Source of the DNA: Branchinecta lynchi
Lineage: Eukaryota > Arthropoda > Branchiopoda > Anostraca > Branchinectidae
NCBI GenBank assembly: GCA_023053575.1
Contig: JAKZAP010000014.1
Coordinates: forward strand, 9,238,001 to 9,302,000
Reading direction: 5' to 3'
DNA length: 64,000 nt
Below, in pieces: positions 50,101 to 55,170 of the stretch (its first letter is position 1; each line of letters begins with the position of its first letter). The notes below the pieces were generated by a model, which had not been told where the DNA came from, did no database searches, and saw nothing but the letters and a program-made list of their open reading frames with translations. Made by a program: the position numbers and the translations under genes.

Positions 50101-53100
50101 TGTTGGGATCAGCTTAAAACTTACTGCTTGTCCGTATACAAAAAAAGGTATACTGGTAAACAACAAGAGCTAAGAGCTCATATGGCACTTGATGCGAGTA
50201 GGTGGTACAGAAAAGAAGATGAGAACATCACAAAATGCCCTGCAATCCAAAAATGCGATTCGGACCCAGAAATGGGATATCTAGTTTCACTCAAGTCTGA
50301 GCATTACCGGCATCACCTCGGATCATCTAGGGCACATGAGTATTGTACCTTCTAAGTTCCAAACCATGTAGATCCACTCGTTTGGTCCGTAGACGTGCCA
50401 CACGATTTCCGCCCTCCAACTCCCCCTACCATGGCCGAATCTGCTTCGCACTCCTAAATGGATTATCTGAAGCCTTTTCTCTTACCACCTGTTAAGTTTC
50501 ATTCAAATCTGAGCGTTTTTTGGGAACTTTCGGTAACTCTCCCCTCTCCCCCACCGTGGTCGGATCCAGTTCGAACCCTAAAATATGTAATTTAGAGCAT
50601 GTGATCTCTCAACAATCCAAGTTTCATTCGAATCGCTCCACTTGTTTGACCCCTATGCAAACCATATCATTTCCGGGACTCCCCTTCCAATTCCCCTTGC
50701 TTTGGCTGAATACGACTCAGACACATAAAAGTCGCATTCTATTCCCGTTCATTAAGTTTGACTGGAATCGGAGCATAGCCTATCTGCAAATTTTGGATTC
50801 CCGCTTCACCTCCCCCCCCCCTTCCCCAATACTCTGGCCGGACTCGATCCAGACACCAAATAACAAATCAAGGCCGCATAAGCTGGGTACTGTCTAACTT
50901 GCATCCCTTTCTGTCCATCCCGTTGGTTTTTGTGGATGCTAAAAAGCCCCCCCCCCCCCATCCTCTAACTCTACCAACCGTGGCCGCATGTGGTTCGGAG
51001 CGCATGTTTTGCTTGTCTAGATGATCAGTTCTTATCACCCATAAAGTTTCATTCGAATCGGATAACCTGTTAGCAGCTTACATAAGCCACTGATTTCCAG
51101 ATTCCCCTTCCCTCAACTCCCCAAAGATGGCCGGATCCAGGAAAACGAGTATTCCTAGGGCATTATGTCTGGTCCTTAAGTCACTAATACGCCTGCAAAG
51201 TTTCATCGGAGCTTAAAATATCTGGAACTATCCTAACTGGCGATCACCGGAATTCTGGGAAACATACTCCAACTCCCCCATAGAGCCCGGATTCGATCTT
51301 GTTTTGACAGTTACGTATCTAGGTCTAACGCTTTTTCTTCCCACCAAGTTCCATCCCAATCCCTCCACTCTAAGCGTTTCACGAGATTTCCAATGCCCCA
51401 CTCCAATCCCCTCCCACAGGTATCGGATCCGATCAGGACTTGACGTGGAACATCTGAGACGATAGCTCTTTCCACTTGCCAAGTTTCATAATAACCGATA
51501 ACCCGTTCAAAAGTTACGCATGCCACTAAATCCGGGCTCCCCATCCCTCCACTCCTCCCGTGATGGTTGGATCGGGGAAACGACTATTTCCAACTCAGCC
51601 TGTTCGGGTCCCTGATACTCCTCCCAAGTTTCATCGTCCTAGCACACCAGGAAGTACCGAACTCGCGGGATCATCAGATTCGAGAGTCCCCCCCCCCCCA
51701 ACTCCCCGACAGTAACGGAATCTGATCCAGTTAAGTCAACTATGTATTTAGGACCTGTGCTTGTTCTTCCCACCAAGTTTCATCCCGATCCCTGCACTCT
51801 AAGCGTTTCCCAAGATTTCCGCCCCCCCCCCTAGCTCCCTCCAAAGTCACCGGTTCCGATCCGGATTTGAGACGGGTAGTCTGAGCCACGGGGTCTTCCC
51901 AAATATCAAGTCTCGTTAAGATCCGATCACCCGTTGAATAGTTAAAAACGCCTTAAGATTCCGAATTCCCCCTCCCTCCACTCCCCCTAAGATGCTCGGA
52001 TCGGGAAATTGATTATTTCCAACTTATTATTTTGGGGTCCTTGGTGTGCCTGCCAAATTTCATCGTCCTAGCCTATGTGGAAGTGCTCGAACTAGCAAAA
52101 CCTCGACAGACGGACAGAAATTGCGATCGCTATATGGCACTTGGCCGAAGGCCAAGTGCCATAAAAATCTAATCTTATAGAAAGCATTAGTAAGCTGAAA
52201 TGACGATTGCGGACTCGAGAAGTTTAATTAGGTTTCGGAAATGTGCACGGTCCATGTGCCGAAAACGGGAGCAAGAGATCATCGAAAAGTGGGAGAAAAA
52301 AATCAGCAGTTCGAAAAACCGAAACAAAAATCATCGAAAAATGAGAGCAATAAATCAATGCTTCCAAAATGGGAGCAAAAAATCAGCAGTTCGTTTGACC
52401 TTTAATGATTCGCAAAGACGTTCAAGGTCGGGCGGTCAAGGACTTTAATTCCTGACAGGATTTTACCGTACCTCCACAAATCAAGTGCGGAACAATCAAG
52501 TGCGAACTTGAACTTATTTTCATTGGGAAAACGCCGACATGAACCAACTGTCAGATCTTGAAAAATCCCCTTCCCGCCGTCGACTACTGCCAGCCTTCGA
52601 AAACCCTACTGCTGGCGGACCGAGGACAAGACATCGAGAAAAGACAACATATTTTCTTATCCAGCGACAGTACGCAGCGTGACATCAATTCACTCGTCCC
52701 GCATTTTCTGATTATTTTAACAGAGCAACGCTAAATGAAGAATTTTGATGCGTTTTACTCACTATCTTGGTTACGCAAATTAGTGTGGTTCTATTTATGT
52801 ATTTACTCGTGCACTTATCTATTGACATGCCTGCGCTAGCTAAAGCTATTTTGGTCAAATAAAGCATTCATTCATTTAATTCAAGACTTTTTTAATCCAG
52901 CAAGAAGCCATATACTAACACTACAACAAACAAACAAAAGTAAACAATGTAATTACAAGACCACACAAACCAGCCACATCCAAGACGGAAAAACCTGATG
53001 GTCGGTCCACACCAGAAGTAAAAAGTGAGGGTGACTTACCTAACCTAAGCTCTCCAAAATTTCCACAGCCTATTTTCTTCCCCACTCGAAAATTTGGTCC

Positions 53101-53460
53101 CACCATCAACACTCCCGAGTTACTCGACTGTCCGGACTGGCGACTTGTGGCAGATGATGTAGAATGCATAGTGGAAGATATGGCCAACTGTGAAGCAGCA
53201 GTCAAGTTCCCAGCACTTTGGGTTGTTTGCAACTGGGCCTCCGAGCCCGCTGGTGTCAATCCTTGACCGAGGCTTAAATTGAGTCCGATACTAGCAGTTG
53301 ATGTCAGGTTCTGTCCTTCGTCTCGGGATTTCCGCGTGCCCGTCGGATAGTTCCCCGACCGCTTCGTATTTGAAAAGTTAGCAACACCACTTGCATTCAC
53401 AGTTAAATTCTCTGCTTCACCATTTGCGTTGTCTTCCCACTTGCTGTCTCTCTTTTGCAT
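14113..53460 (-). CDS. CSNK1G: Casein kinase I gamma, complete gene, 11 coding exons, 520 residues
   Basis: Serine/threonine kinase of the CK1 gamma family. In animals this family is anchored to the plasma membrane by palmitoylation and phosphorylates Wnt co-receptors among other substrates. Exons total 1563 nt in one frame. Residues 1-116 are a Ser/Thr/Asn/Gln-rich extension. The kinase domain starts at about 118 with a glycine-rich loop ([15 protein letters not shown]). The catalytic lysine is K153 in VAIKLE, the catalytic aspartate D243 in YRDVKPENF, and DFG is at 266-268. The CK1-specific SIN (298-300) replaces APE, and [14 protein letters not shown] follows. Residues 413-504 are a linker; the tail [16 protein letters not shown] carries the palmitoylation-type cysteines and basic patch. 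The ATG at 53460 is chosen because an in-frame TAA lies 45 nt upstream (53505-53503) and position -3 is A. The N-terminal extension is longer than the roughly 45 residues usual in vertebrate homologues. Promoter and 5' UTR exons were not found. Confidence 0.95.
14165..14830 (-). other. Intron 10
   Basis: Bounded by GTAAGT (from 14830) and CAG. 666 bp, no recognisable insertion. Confidence 0.7.
14831..14937 (-). CDS. CSNK1G: CK1 gamma coding exon 10
   Basis: Starts in phase 0 after CAG, with VVSSTNGEL followed by DDPTAGHSN and PITAH, and ends in AA|GTAAGT. These words are highly conserved in animal CK1 gamma C-terminal regions and make this exon a secure match. Residues 469-503 plus two bases of Lys504. 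Confidence 0.95.
15764..15847 (-). CDS. CSNK1G: CK1 gamma coding exon 9
   Basis: 84 nt between CAG and GTGAGT, phase 0 at both ends, 28 residues (441-468). It reads [12 protein letters not shown] and ends ADRHGSVQ. Being frame-neutral, it could be included or skipped without breaking the protein. Confidence 0.88.
17139..17215 (-). repeat. tRNA-like sequence (SINE head or tRNA pseudogene)
   Basis: On the minus strand a box A-like word (GTTGCCGAGTAGG) is followed about 50 nt later by a box B-like word (GGTTCGATTCT). The 5' side does not pair with the 3' acceptor region, so it is not a working tRNA gene. Confidence 0.35.
17561..17617 (-). CDS. Candidate alternative last exon of CK1 gamma
   Basis: A pyrimidine-rich tract and CAG precede 19 codons in phase 0, which is the phase left by exon 8: [18 protein letters not shown] then TGA at 17563-17561. 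It lies on the gene strand between exons 8 and 9. Used as a terminal exon, it would replace the conserved linker and the cysteine tail with an acidic end. I do not recognise this peptide from other CK1 gamma proteins. It may be a chance frame. Confidence 0.35.
   Translation of the reverse strand, partial: DDPMYTSEDDEPLIILEV
19568..19723. mobile_element. MITE with CACTGTAAAAA ends, copy 1
   Basis: CACTGTAAAAAG on the left and CTTTTTTACAGTG on the right are inverted. The interior is several nested palindromes of GGGATTAATCTTATCTCT and its complement. It is related to 41278-41446 (reverse) and 47433-47604 (same direction). No clear target duplication. Confidence 0.65.
19772..20185 (-). mobile_element. 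TIR element family B copy 1 (414 bp)
   Basis: Near-exact reverse counterpart of 61101-61515. The ends are AGGCGTGTTCTCGCCGTTCC and its inverted form GAACGGCGAGAATATGCCT, with CCGAGGACTCC next to them. TAG flanks each side, suggesting a 3-bp duplication. GC-rich inside, with repeated GGAGTCC words; non-coding. Confidence 0.7.
20503..20942 (-). mobile_element. TTAA-flanked MITE, copy 2
   Basis: Reverse copy of 6488-6927. The left flank is TTAA at 20499-20502 and the right flank TTAC at 20943-20946 (one change). The ends are AGGGCACCTGAA and TTCAGGTGTCCT. It sits in kinase intron 8. Confidence 0.75.
20975..21045 (-). repeat. tRNA-like sequence
   Basis: The minus strand shows a box A-like TAGCTAGTCCGTTAAGGC and, downstream, a box B-like GAGTTCAAAGCC, directly beside the TTAA MITE. 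It fits a tRNA-derived SINE head. It does not fold as a full tRNA by eye. Confidence 0.3.
21130..21213 (-). CDS. CSNK1G: CK1 gamma coding exon 8
   Basis: TTTCTAG precedes [10 protein letters not shown] and the exon ends PATSR|GTAAGT. It is phase 0 on both sides with 28 residues (413-440). The STPIGS start corresponds to the PTPIG motif that follows the kinase domain in this family. Confidence 0.88.
21214..24394 (-). other. Intron 7
   Basis: 3.2 kb. It contains a long T-run at about 21470-21494 and the palindrome-rich MITE at 22603-22991. 23.0-24.3 kb has no recognised feature apart from A/T and C runs. Confidence 0.7.
22603..22991. mobile_element. Palindrome-rich MITE, copy 1 (AAT duplication)
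   Basis: Starts AGTTGCGTTTTTCAGATACC and ends in the inverted CTGCAAAAACACAACT. AAT is on both sides (22600-22602 and 22992-22994). Inside, GGTATCTGATACCACGG-type palindromes recur. Same family as 53622-54275 and 56372-56789. Confidence 0.7.
24395..24543 (-). CDS. CSNK1G: CK1 gamma coding exon 7, end of the kinase domain
   Basis: Follows TTTTCAG and encodes [20 protein letters not shown] to FDWTGKTL, residues 363-412, ending CTG|GTAAGC in phase 0. It is a clear match to the kinase C-lobe of CK1 gamma. Confidence 0.96.
24987..25427 (+). mobile_element. TTAA-flanked MITE, copy 3
   Basis: Same direction as copy 1. The left TTAA at 24982-24985 is followed by one extra A, then AGGACACCTGAA; the right end is TTCAGGTGTCCT then TTAA (25428-25431). 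Confidence 0.75.
25484..25862 (+). mobile_element. 3' end of a LINE related to 4298-5760
   Basis: Codons match the last part of the other LINE copy ([36 protein letters not shown]), with a stop near 25762. An AT-rich tail follows and the copy ends in repeated TTAC units at about 25850-25865. A reverse copy of this tail is at 37708-37835. Confidence 0.75.
26270..26780 (-). repeat. Degenerate-unit repeat, family C copy
   Basis: Contains two units of a pattern with TTTCCGG..T..GCCGGATTCCGG and CCTTA.CC blocks. It then has TCATCAAAATATCTC, TTCGAGAGTTATCGTGCTGA, a (GACG/GACA)n run at about 26694-26730, and GGGATCCCAAAAACA at the end. Related to 40540-40890 (same direction) and, in reverse orientation, to 31680-32400 and 54560-55170. 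Confidence 0.5.
27386..27565 (+). repeat. Dispersed repeat with AACCGAAAAGG start, copy 1
   Basis: Shares words with 29771-29945 and 59964-60140: TAACCGAAAAGG, ACGACAATCT, TTACTCAGTTAAAT or similar, GAAAATGCGTTACTTC, and GGTATCTCTATGCGCTT. Short reverse fragments occur at about 47865-47935 and 56150-56215. Confidence 0.5.
28547..30958. mobile_element. hAT-like element, 2.4 kb, with AACAGAAACAGG-rich arms
   Basis: Starts CAGGCATGGGCACTGTTC and ends GAACAGTGCCCATGCCTA, inverted over 17 of 18 bases. CTTCAGAT stands on both sides (28539-28546 and 30959-30966). An 8-bp duplication with a CAGG end is typical of hAT. Just inside each end is a few hundred bp of degenerate AACAGG/ACAGAAAC repeats (28560-28740 and 30760-30950). 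The interior holds copies of other families (29771-29945 and 30050-30420). No transposase. The frame at 28515-28922 runs across the left end and is not a gene. Confidence 0.75.
29771..29945 (+). repeat. Dispersed repeat with AACCGAAAAGG start, copy 2
   Basis: Inside the hAT-like element. Shares GACAATCTAGT, TTACCCATCACTT, GAAAATGCGTTACTTCG and GGTACCTCTATGCGCTTGTA with the other copies. Confidence 0.5.
31680..32400 (+). repeat. Degenerate-unit repeat, family C copy
   Basis: Four units of about 120-135 bp. Each carries words like GACAAGTAGTTCGCCCG, GAATCCGG, TTTTATCTGAAGTTGATTAG and CATGCTGAATCCG. After about 32290 comes GGAGTCTGGCGAAGAC, then GGGATCCCATCGAAACCTTT near 32360, as at 59335-59405. 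Non-coding. Confidence 0.6.
33672..33920 (-). repeat. Dispersed repeat, copy without the MITE (empty site)
   Basis: Reverse complement of the repeat at 12320-12735. Where that copy has the 182-bp MITE, this one reads continuously (in reverse) from ACCACGCTT into a CTACGCTCCTGAGCG-like sequence. Confidence 0.6.
33930..34285 (+). repeat. Dispersed repeat with GGTCTCCGGG block
   Basis: Related to 40930-41240, 43035-43405, the reverse of 24630-24915 and the fragment at about 5945-6025. Shared words include TTTTAAGCCTTTTCCAGACCC, TTGACTT, AATTTACATAACC, GGGGTCTCCGGG and AGGTTGCGTT. Non-coding, intronic. Confidence 0.5.
34362..34532 (-). CDS. CSNK1G: CK1 gamma coding exon 6
   Basis: 171 nt after CTTCTAG. 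Encodes [20 protein letters not shown] through [11 protein letters not shown] (residues 306-362) and ends in phase 1 at G|GTAGGG. This is one of the most conserved parts of the family. Confidence 0.97.
34533..37865 (-). other. Intron 5
   Basis: 3.3 kb. Repeated CTTCGACTTGACGTCTC near 34695 and 34945 suggests a short direct duplication. A family A start fragment lies near 36210-36250 (GCAAGTGCCATATGA), and CGAGTCTGCAAATT-like triplication at 37419-37460. A reverse LINE tail is at 37708-37835. No gene in the rest. Confidence 0.6.
37708..37835 (-). mobile_element. LINE 3' tail fragment
   Basis: Reverse counterpart of about 25740-25860, from the TTAC-repeat end (GTAAGTAAGTAA here) to the last coding codons. 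It is only 30 bp from the donor of exon 5, inside intron 5. Confidence 0.65.
37866..37985 (-). CDS. CSNK1G: CK1 gamma coding exon 5, DFG and activation segment
   Basis: Follows TTTGCAG. Encodes [29 protein letters not shown] and THLGK (residues 266-305), ending G|GTAAG in phase 1. DFG binds the metal; [10 protein letters not shown] is the CK1 substrate-recognition loop. Confidence 0.97.
38010..38895 (+). repeat. Direct tandem duplication, unit about 440 bp
   Basis: 38010-38430 and 38462-38890 share, in order, ATCTATATTT, CCTACTAGGAAA.CACAAGAA, CAGCCC.AAATATCG, GGGACAG or GCGACAG with GAACGGTTCCCATCAA-like sequence, TTTATACTT.ATCAGC and GAAATGGCAGTATC. Diverged but collinear, so an old duplication, starting about 25 bp upstream of the exon 5 acceptor. 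Confidence 0.6.
40270..40447. mobile_element. MITE with CAAATAATGCATAAAA ends, copy 1
   Basis: The left arm contains CAAATAATGCATAAAATGGA and TACGTCAGCTACGATGC; the right arm is their inverse with few changes, giving inverted repeats of about 35 bp. Total 178 bp. Related to 49167-49366. Confidence 0.65.
40540..40890 (-). repeat. Degenerate-unit repeat, family C copy
   Basis: Related to 26400-26780 in the same direction: GCAGGATTCCGGGTGAACTA, GTCCGGCGAGAAAAT, ATTCAGCATGTC, CAAAATATCTC, TTCGATAGTTAACGTGCTAA, a (GACG)n run near 40820-40840, and GGGATCCCAAAAACA. Confidence 0.5.
40930..41240 (+). repeat. Dispersed repeat with GGTCTCCGGG block
   Basis: Same family as 33930-34285. Shares TCTAAGCCTTTGTCCAGGCC, GTTGACTTCCAG, CAATTTACATGACC, AGGTCTCCGGGTT and AGGTTGCATGGACATTATAG. 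Confidence 0.5.
41278..41446. mobile_element. MITE with CACTGTAAAAA ends, copy 2 (reverse)
   Basis: Reverse of 19568-19723, with the same GGGATTAA/TTAATCCC palindromes. The right end is TTTGTACAGT. Confidence 0.65.
42171..42689. mobile_element. Foldback MITE, 519 bp, TTA target duplication
   Basis: AGGCCCGTTCACAACGGGTT on the left faces AACCCGTCGTGAATGGGCCT on the right. The complementarity continues over much of both arms (for example TCGGACCCAAGTTGAAATCA facing TGATTTCAACTTGGGTCCGA). TTA flanks both sides (42168-42170 and 42690-42692). A PIF/Harbinger-type target is inferred. It lies 118 bp from exon 4. Confidence 0.75.
42808..42922 (-). CDS. CSNK1G: CK1 gamma coding exon 4, catalytic loop
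   Basis: After TTCTGTAG it reads [20 protein letters not shown], then NFLIGR and KTIHII (residues 228-265), ending G|GTAAGAG in phase 1. The catalytic Asp243 and Asn248 are present. The long plus-strand frame over this exon is a shadow. Confidence 0.96.
43035..43405 (+). repeat. Dispersed repeat with GGTCTCCGGG block
   Basis: Same family as 33930-34285. Shares TTTCAAGCCTTTTCCCAGGC, GGGTCTCCGGGCTTAAG and TTACATTGGCATTATAGGC. Confidence 0.5.
43549..43910 (+). mobile_element. Possible degenerate LTR with primer-binding-like site
   Basis: Begins TGTTGCGAGAGCAACA and a CA end at 43889-43890 gives about 342 bp. It is followed by TGGTGACAGCGGTGGGATT from 43893, resembling primer-binding regions of some Gypsy-type elements. 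The same TGTTGCGAGAGCAACACTTT word appears inverted at 45933-45952. No second direct LTR or coding frame was found. Confidence 0.25.
44428..45925 (+). repeat. Two diverged direct copies of about 700 bp
   Basis: 44428-45187 and 45259-45925 share long runs in order: GGGGTTTGCAGCTTTTGCTA, TATCACGGGAGAGGGAC, TTATAATACCAACT, TATAAGATATTGTTCCAA, GGATAAA.TTCAACTGACTG and CGTTTTAAAAGCTTCGATAA. They are about 85-90 percent similar by eye. The second copy has an internal deletion near 45552. Non-coding. Confidence 0.7.
46900..47048 (-). CDS. CSNK1G: CK1 gamma coding exon 3
   Basis: After TATTTCAG it reads [34 protein letters not shown] and [10 protein letters not shown] (residues 178-227, D178 split by the intron), ending TTG|GTAAGA in phase 0. 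This is the hinge region of the kinase domain. Confidence 0.97.
47433..47604. mobile_element. MITE with CACTGTAAAAA ends, copy 3
   Basis: Same direction as 19568-19723. Starts CACTGTAAAAAGTTTCTCC and ends in a degraded TTTAAAGCGTG. Carries the same TTAATCTTATCTCT palindromes. Confidence 0.65.
48340..48680. repeat. Low-complexity degenerate tandem repeat (AATTTTTCGCAA-like)
   Basis: Words such as AAAATTGCGAAAATTCG, TTTTTCAATTTT and GCATTTTTCTTG recur. Two larger blocks, each with AAACTGC.GC.AAAATTGCATT, lie at about 48368 and 48507. Overlapping frames on both strands are shadows. Confidence 0.55.
48887..48997 (-). CDS. CSNK1G: CK1 gamma coding exon 2, ATP-site lysine
   Basis: After CTTTTCAG it reads [18 protein letters not shown], then [17 protein letters not shown] (residues 141-177), ending CAT G|GTGTGT in phase 1. 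The invariant lysine is K153. Confidence 0.96.
49167..49366. mobile_element. MITE with CAAACAATGCATAAAA ends, copy 2
   Basis: CAAACAATGCATAAAACGGA on the left faces TCCGTTGTATGCATTGTTTG on the right, with TACGTTAGCTACGACGC and its inverse inside. Same family as 40270-40447. The middle differs. Confidence 0.65.
50158..52164 (+). repeat. Degenerate-unit repeat element with hairpin end, family A copy 2
   Basis: Starts AACAACAAGAGCT, then CTCATATGGCACTTGATGCG. About fourteen units of roughly 140-150 bp follow, each marked by AAGTTTCAT and by C-runs next to CAACTCCCC. It ends with GACAGACGGACAGAAATTGC and then the palindrome ATGGCACTTGGCC / GGCCAAGTGCCAT at 52134-52162. Related to 1268-2610 and 56960-59329. 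Frames in it are shadows. Confidence 0.65.
53040..53460 (-). CDS. CSNK1G: CK1 gamma coding exon 1, start and N-terminal extension
   Basis: ATG at 53460-53458, after an in-frame TAA at 53505-53503. The first 116 residues are hydrophilic and low in complexity (Ser, Thr, Asn, Gln, Gly). The end is [20 protein letters not shown] and GELRL, the start of the kinase domain, stopping at G|GTAAGT in phase 1. The open frame extends to a GTG at 53487, but that is not expected to be a eukaryotic start. Confidence 0.95.
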
Positions 53461-53621
53461 ATTTGAGGCTGGGCATGCCCAATGCACTTGTGGGTTTTCC
53501 TCTTAATTCAATTAGAAACTCACTAGAAAGAAAAGGGCAAGTTTGAGCCACAGGTGGGGAAGTCTTCACAGGAAGAGATTAAAGGAAGCAAAGCACTCAA
53601 TACTGTTCCTTTCCTGACATT
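53461..53621. promoter_or_regulatory. Sequence upstream of the kinase start (5' UTR or promoter not resolved)
   Basis: Minus-strand 5' leader with a stop in frame 45 nt upstream of the ATG. No TATA box, splice site or CpG-rich block is convincing. Mobile elements begin at 53622, 162 bp from the ATG. Confidence 0.3.
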
Positions 53622-54275
53622 AGTACCGATTTTGCAGCTACCGTGGTATCTGGTACAGGGTTGCCACATGTCGCACGATAGTGTGACTTGTCACTCTATT
53701 TTGTTTTTGTCACTCTTGTCCTACGTAGGACACAAAAATCACTCTATTTCAGAAAATGACCAAATGTGTCATTTCTGCAGCAAGGATTCCGACCAGAAGA
53801 AAAAAAAAACTAGAAGAAAACTTTTTCAAGTTTTTCTTGAAAGTAAAATTAAGATGTGTCATTTTTACATTTGTCATTTTTACATTTGTGTCATTTGATT
53901 CCGACATTTCGTGAAAATAAATTTCACTCCCAATTCACTCTCTGTTTTGGGCCAAAAGTCACTCTCCAAATATTTTTGATGTGGCAACACTGATCTGGTA
54001 CCATGGCATCTAAATCTGTATTTCATCATTTTACCATTGATTTCAAAAACGGCAATTGCCGAATTACGATTATAGGAAAGAACTCATACCTACTCACATC
54101 ACAAGTGTCAAAGTTCTTTCAAAACACTTTGACAAAAACAAAGCTCTTGTATTGGCGATGATTAAAGTGAGATGACTTTTTCAGACACCAGAATTGGGAC
54201 CATGGTATCTGAATATCAGATACCACGGTAACTGCAATAACGATTTTAGACCATGGTATCTACAAAAATGCAACA
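53622..54275. mobile_element. Palindrome-rich MITE, copy 2, split by a hAT-like element
   Basis: Left end AGTACCGATTTTGCAGC; right end inverted GTATCTACAAAAATGCAACA. ATT is on both sides (53619-53621 and 54276-54278). Without the insertion at 53656-53992 and its duplication it would be about 309 bp, with recurring GGTATCTG/CCATGG words. Confidence 0.6.
53656..53992. mobile_element. hAT-like MITE, 337 bp, nested
   Basis: Ends CAGGGTTGCCACATGT and, inverted, GATGTGGCAACACTG. ATCTGGTA stands on both sides (53648-53655 and 53993-54000), an 8-bp duplication of host MITE sequence. The interior is rich in GTCACTCTATTT and CACTCTCC words. No coding capacity. Confidence 0.8.
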
Positions 54276-54559
54276 ATTTCAAAATGCCCTAGCATCAACA
54301 AAAAATAACACCTTTAGAGGATTGTGGAGTTGCGCTAAGAGGGGGACAGACCTCAAACCAAGCCAGAATGCAGGCACTCTGCTCGGTGATTGGTCCATAG
54401 GAGCTAAGGGTTCAAAACTTCTTTTTATTGGCTTTCTAGCCTTTGCTTTTACTAGGTATTTCATTCTAATCAAATGTGCAAAAACTCAAAATTCTTAGCA
54501 AATGCCAGATCCATTGATTGGCCAACATTACTCTGTGGCACTTACAAAAAAAATATTAC

Positions 54560-55170
54560 ATGCTGAACACAATGATGAAAACCATTTTCTCACCGGACAA
54601 ATAGTTCTTCCGGAATCCGGCAATAAAACAGAAAGTTTGTTAAAAGTAAATATTTTATTTGATGTTGATTGGATGTTCGATTTAGGGGTAAAACGACTTG
54701 CTAAACACTTGTATGAAAATTATTTTCAACCCTGACAAGTAGTTCGTCCGGAATCCGGCCAAAACCGGAAAATTTGTTAAAAATAAAAGTTGTATTTGTA
54801 GTTGATTTGAAATCCGATTAGGGGTAAGAAGTGATGCTGAATCCGTATATGACAATCATTTTTTACGGGGACATATAGTTCGCCCGGAATCCGGATGGAA
54901 CTGGAAAATTTGTTGTAAGTTAAATTTTTATTTGAAGTTGATCAGATGTTCGATATTGGGGAAAGAAGATAAGCTGAGTTCGTTTCTTAGCTTACTTTTT
55001 TGAACGAACCAGTAGTTCCGGAATTCAGTCGAAACCGGAAAATTGCAGAAGTAAGGCAGGAAGTTTTCATCAAAATAGATACGACCTATAAGGGTAAACA
55101 AACATGCTGAAATCCATAGCTGAACTTGGTTTTCACAGATGATTAGCTATTTGGCCTTAATCTGTTTCTG
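54560..55170 (+). repeat. Degenerate-unit repeat, family C copy
   Basis: Four units with CCGGAATCCGG, AAAACCGGAAAATTTGTTAA, ATTTGAAGTTGATTGGATGT and GCTGAATCCGTATATGACA. Related to 31680-32280 in the same direction. The 54502-54732 frame is a shadow. Confidence 0.6.

Larger units (their letters stand above)
48998..53039 (-). other. Intron 1
   Basis: 4.0 kb. Holds the MITE at 49167-49366 and the large family A repeat at 50158-52164. The remaining parts (49.4-50.1 and 52.2-53.0 kb) show no gene. Confidence 0.65.

Noticed and set aside
53461..53487. Extension of kinase exon 1 to a GTG codon
   Set aside because: GTG is not an expected start in an animal gene; the ATG at 53460 is the first in frame after the upstream TAA.
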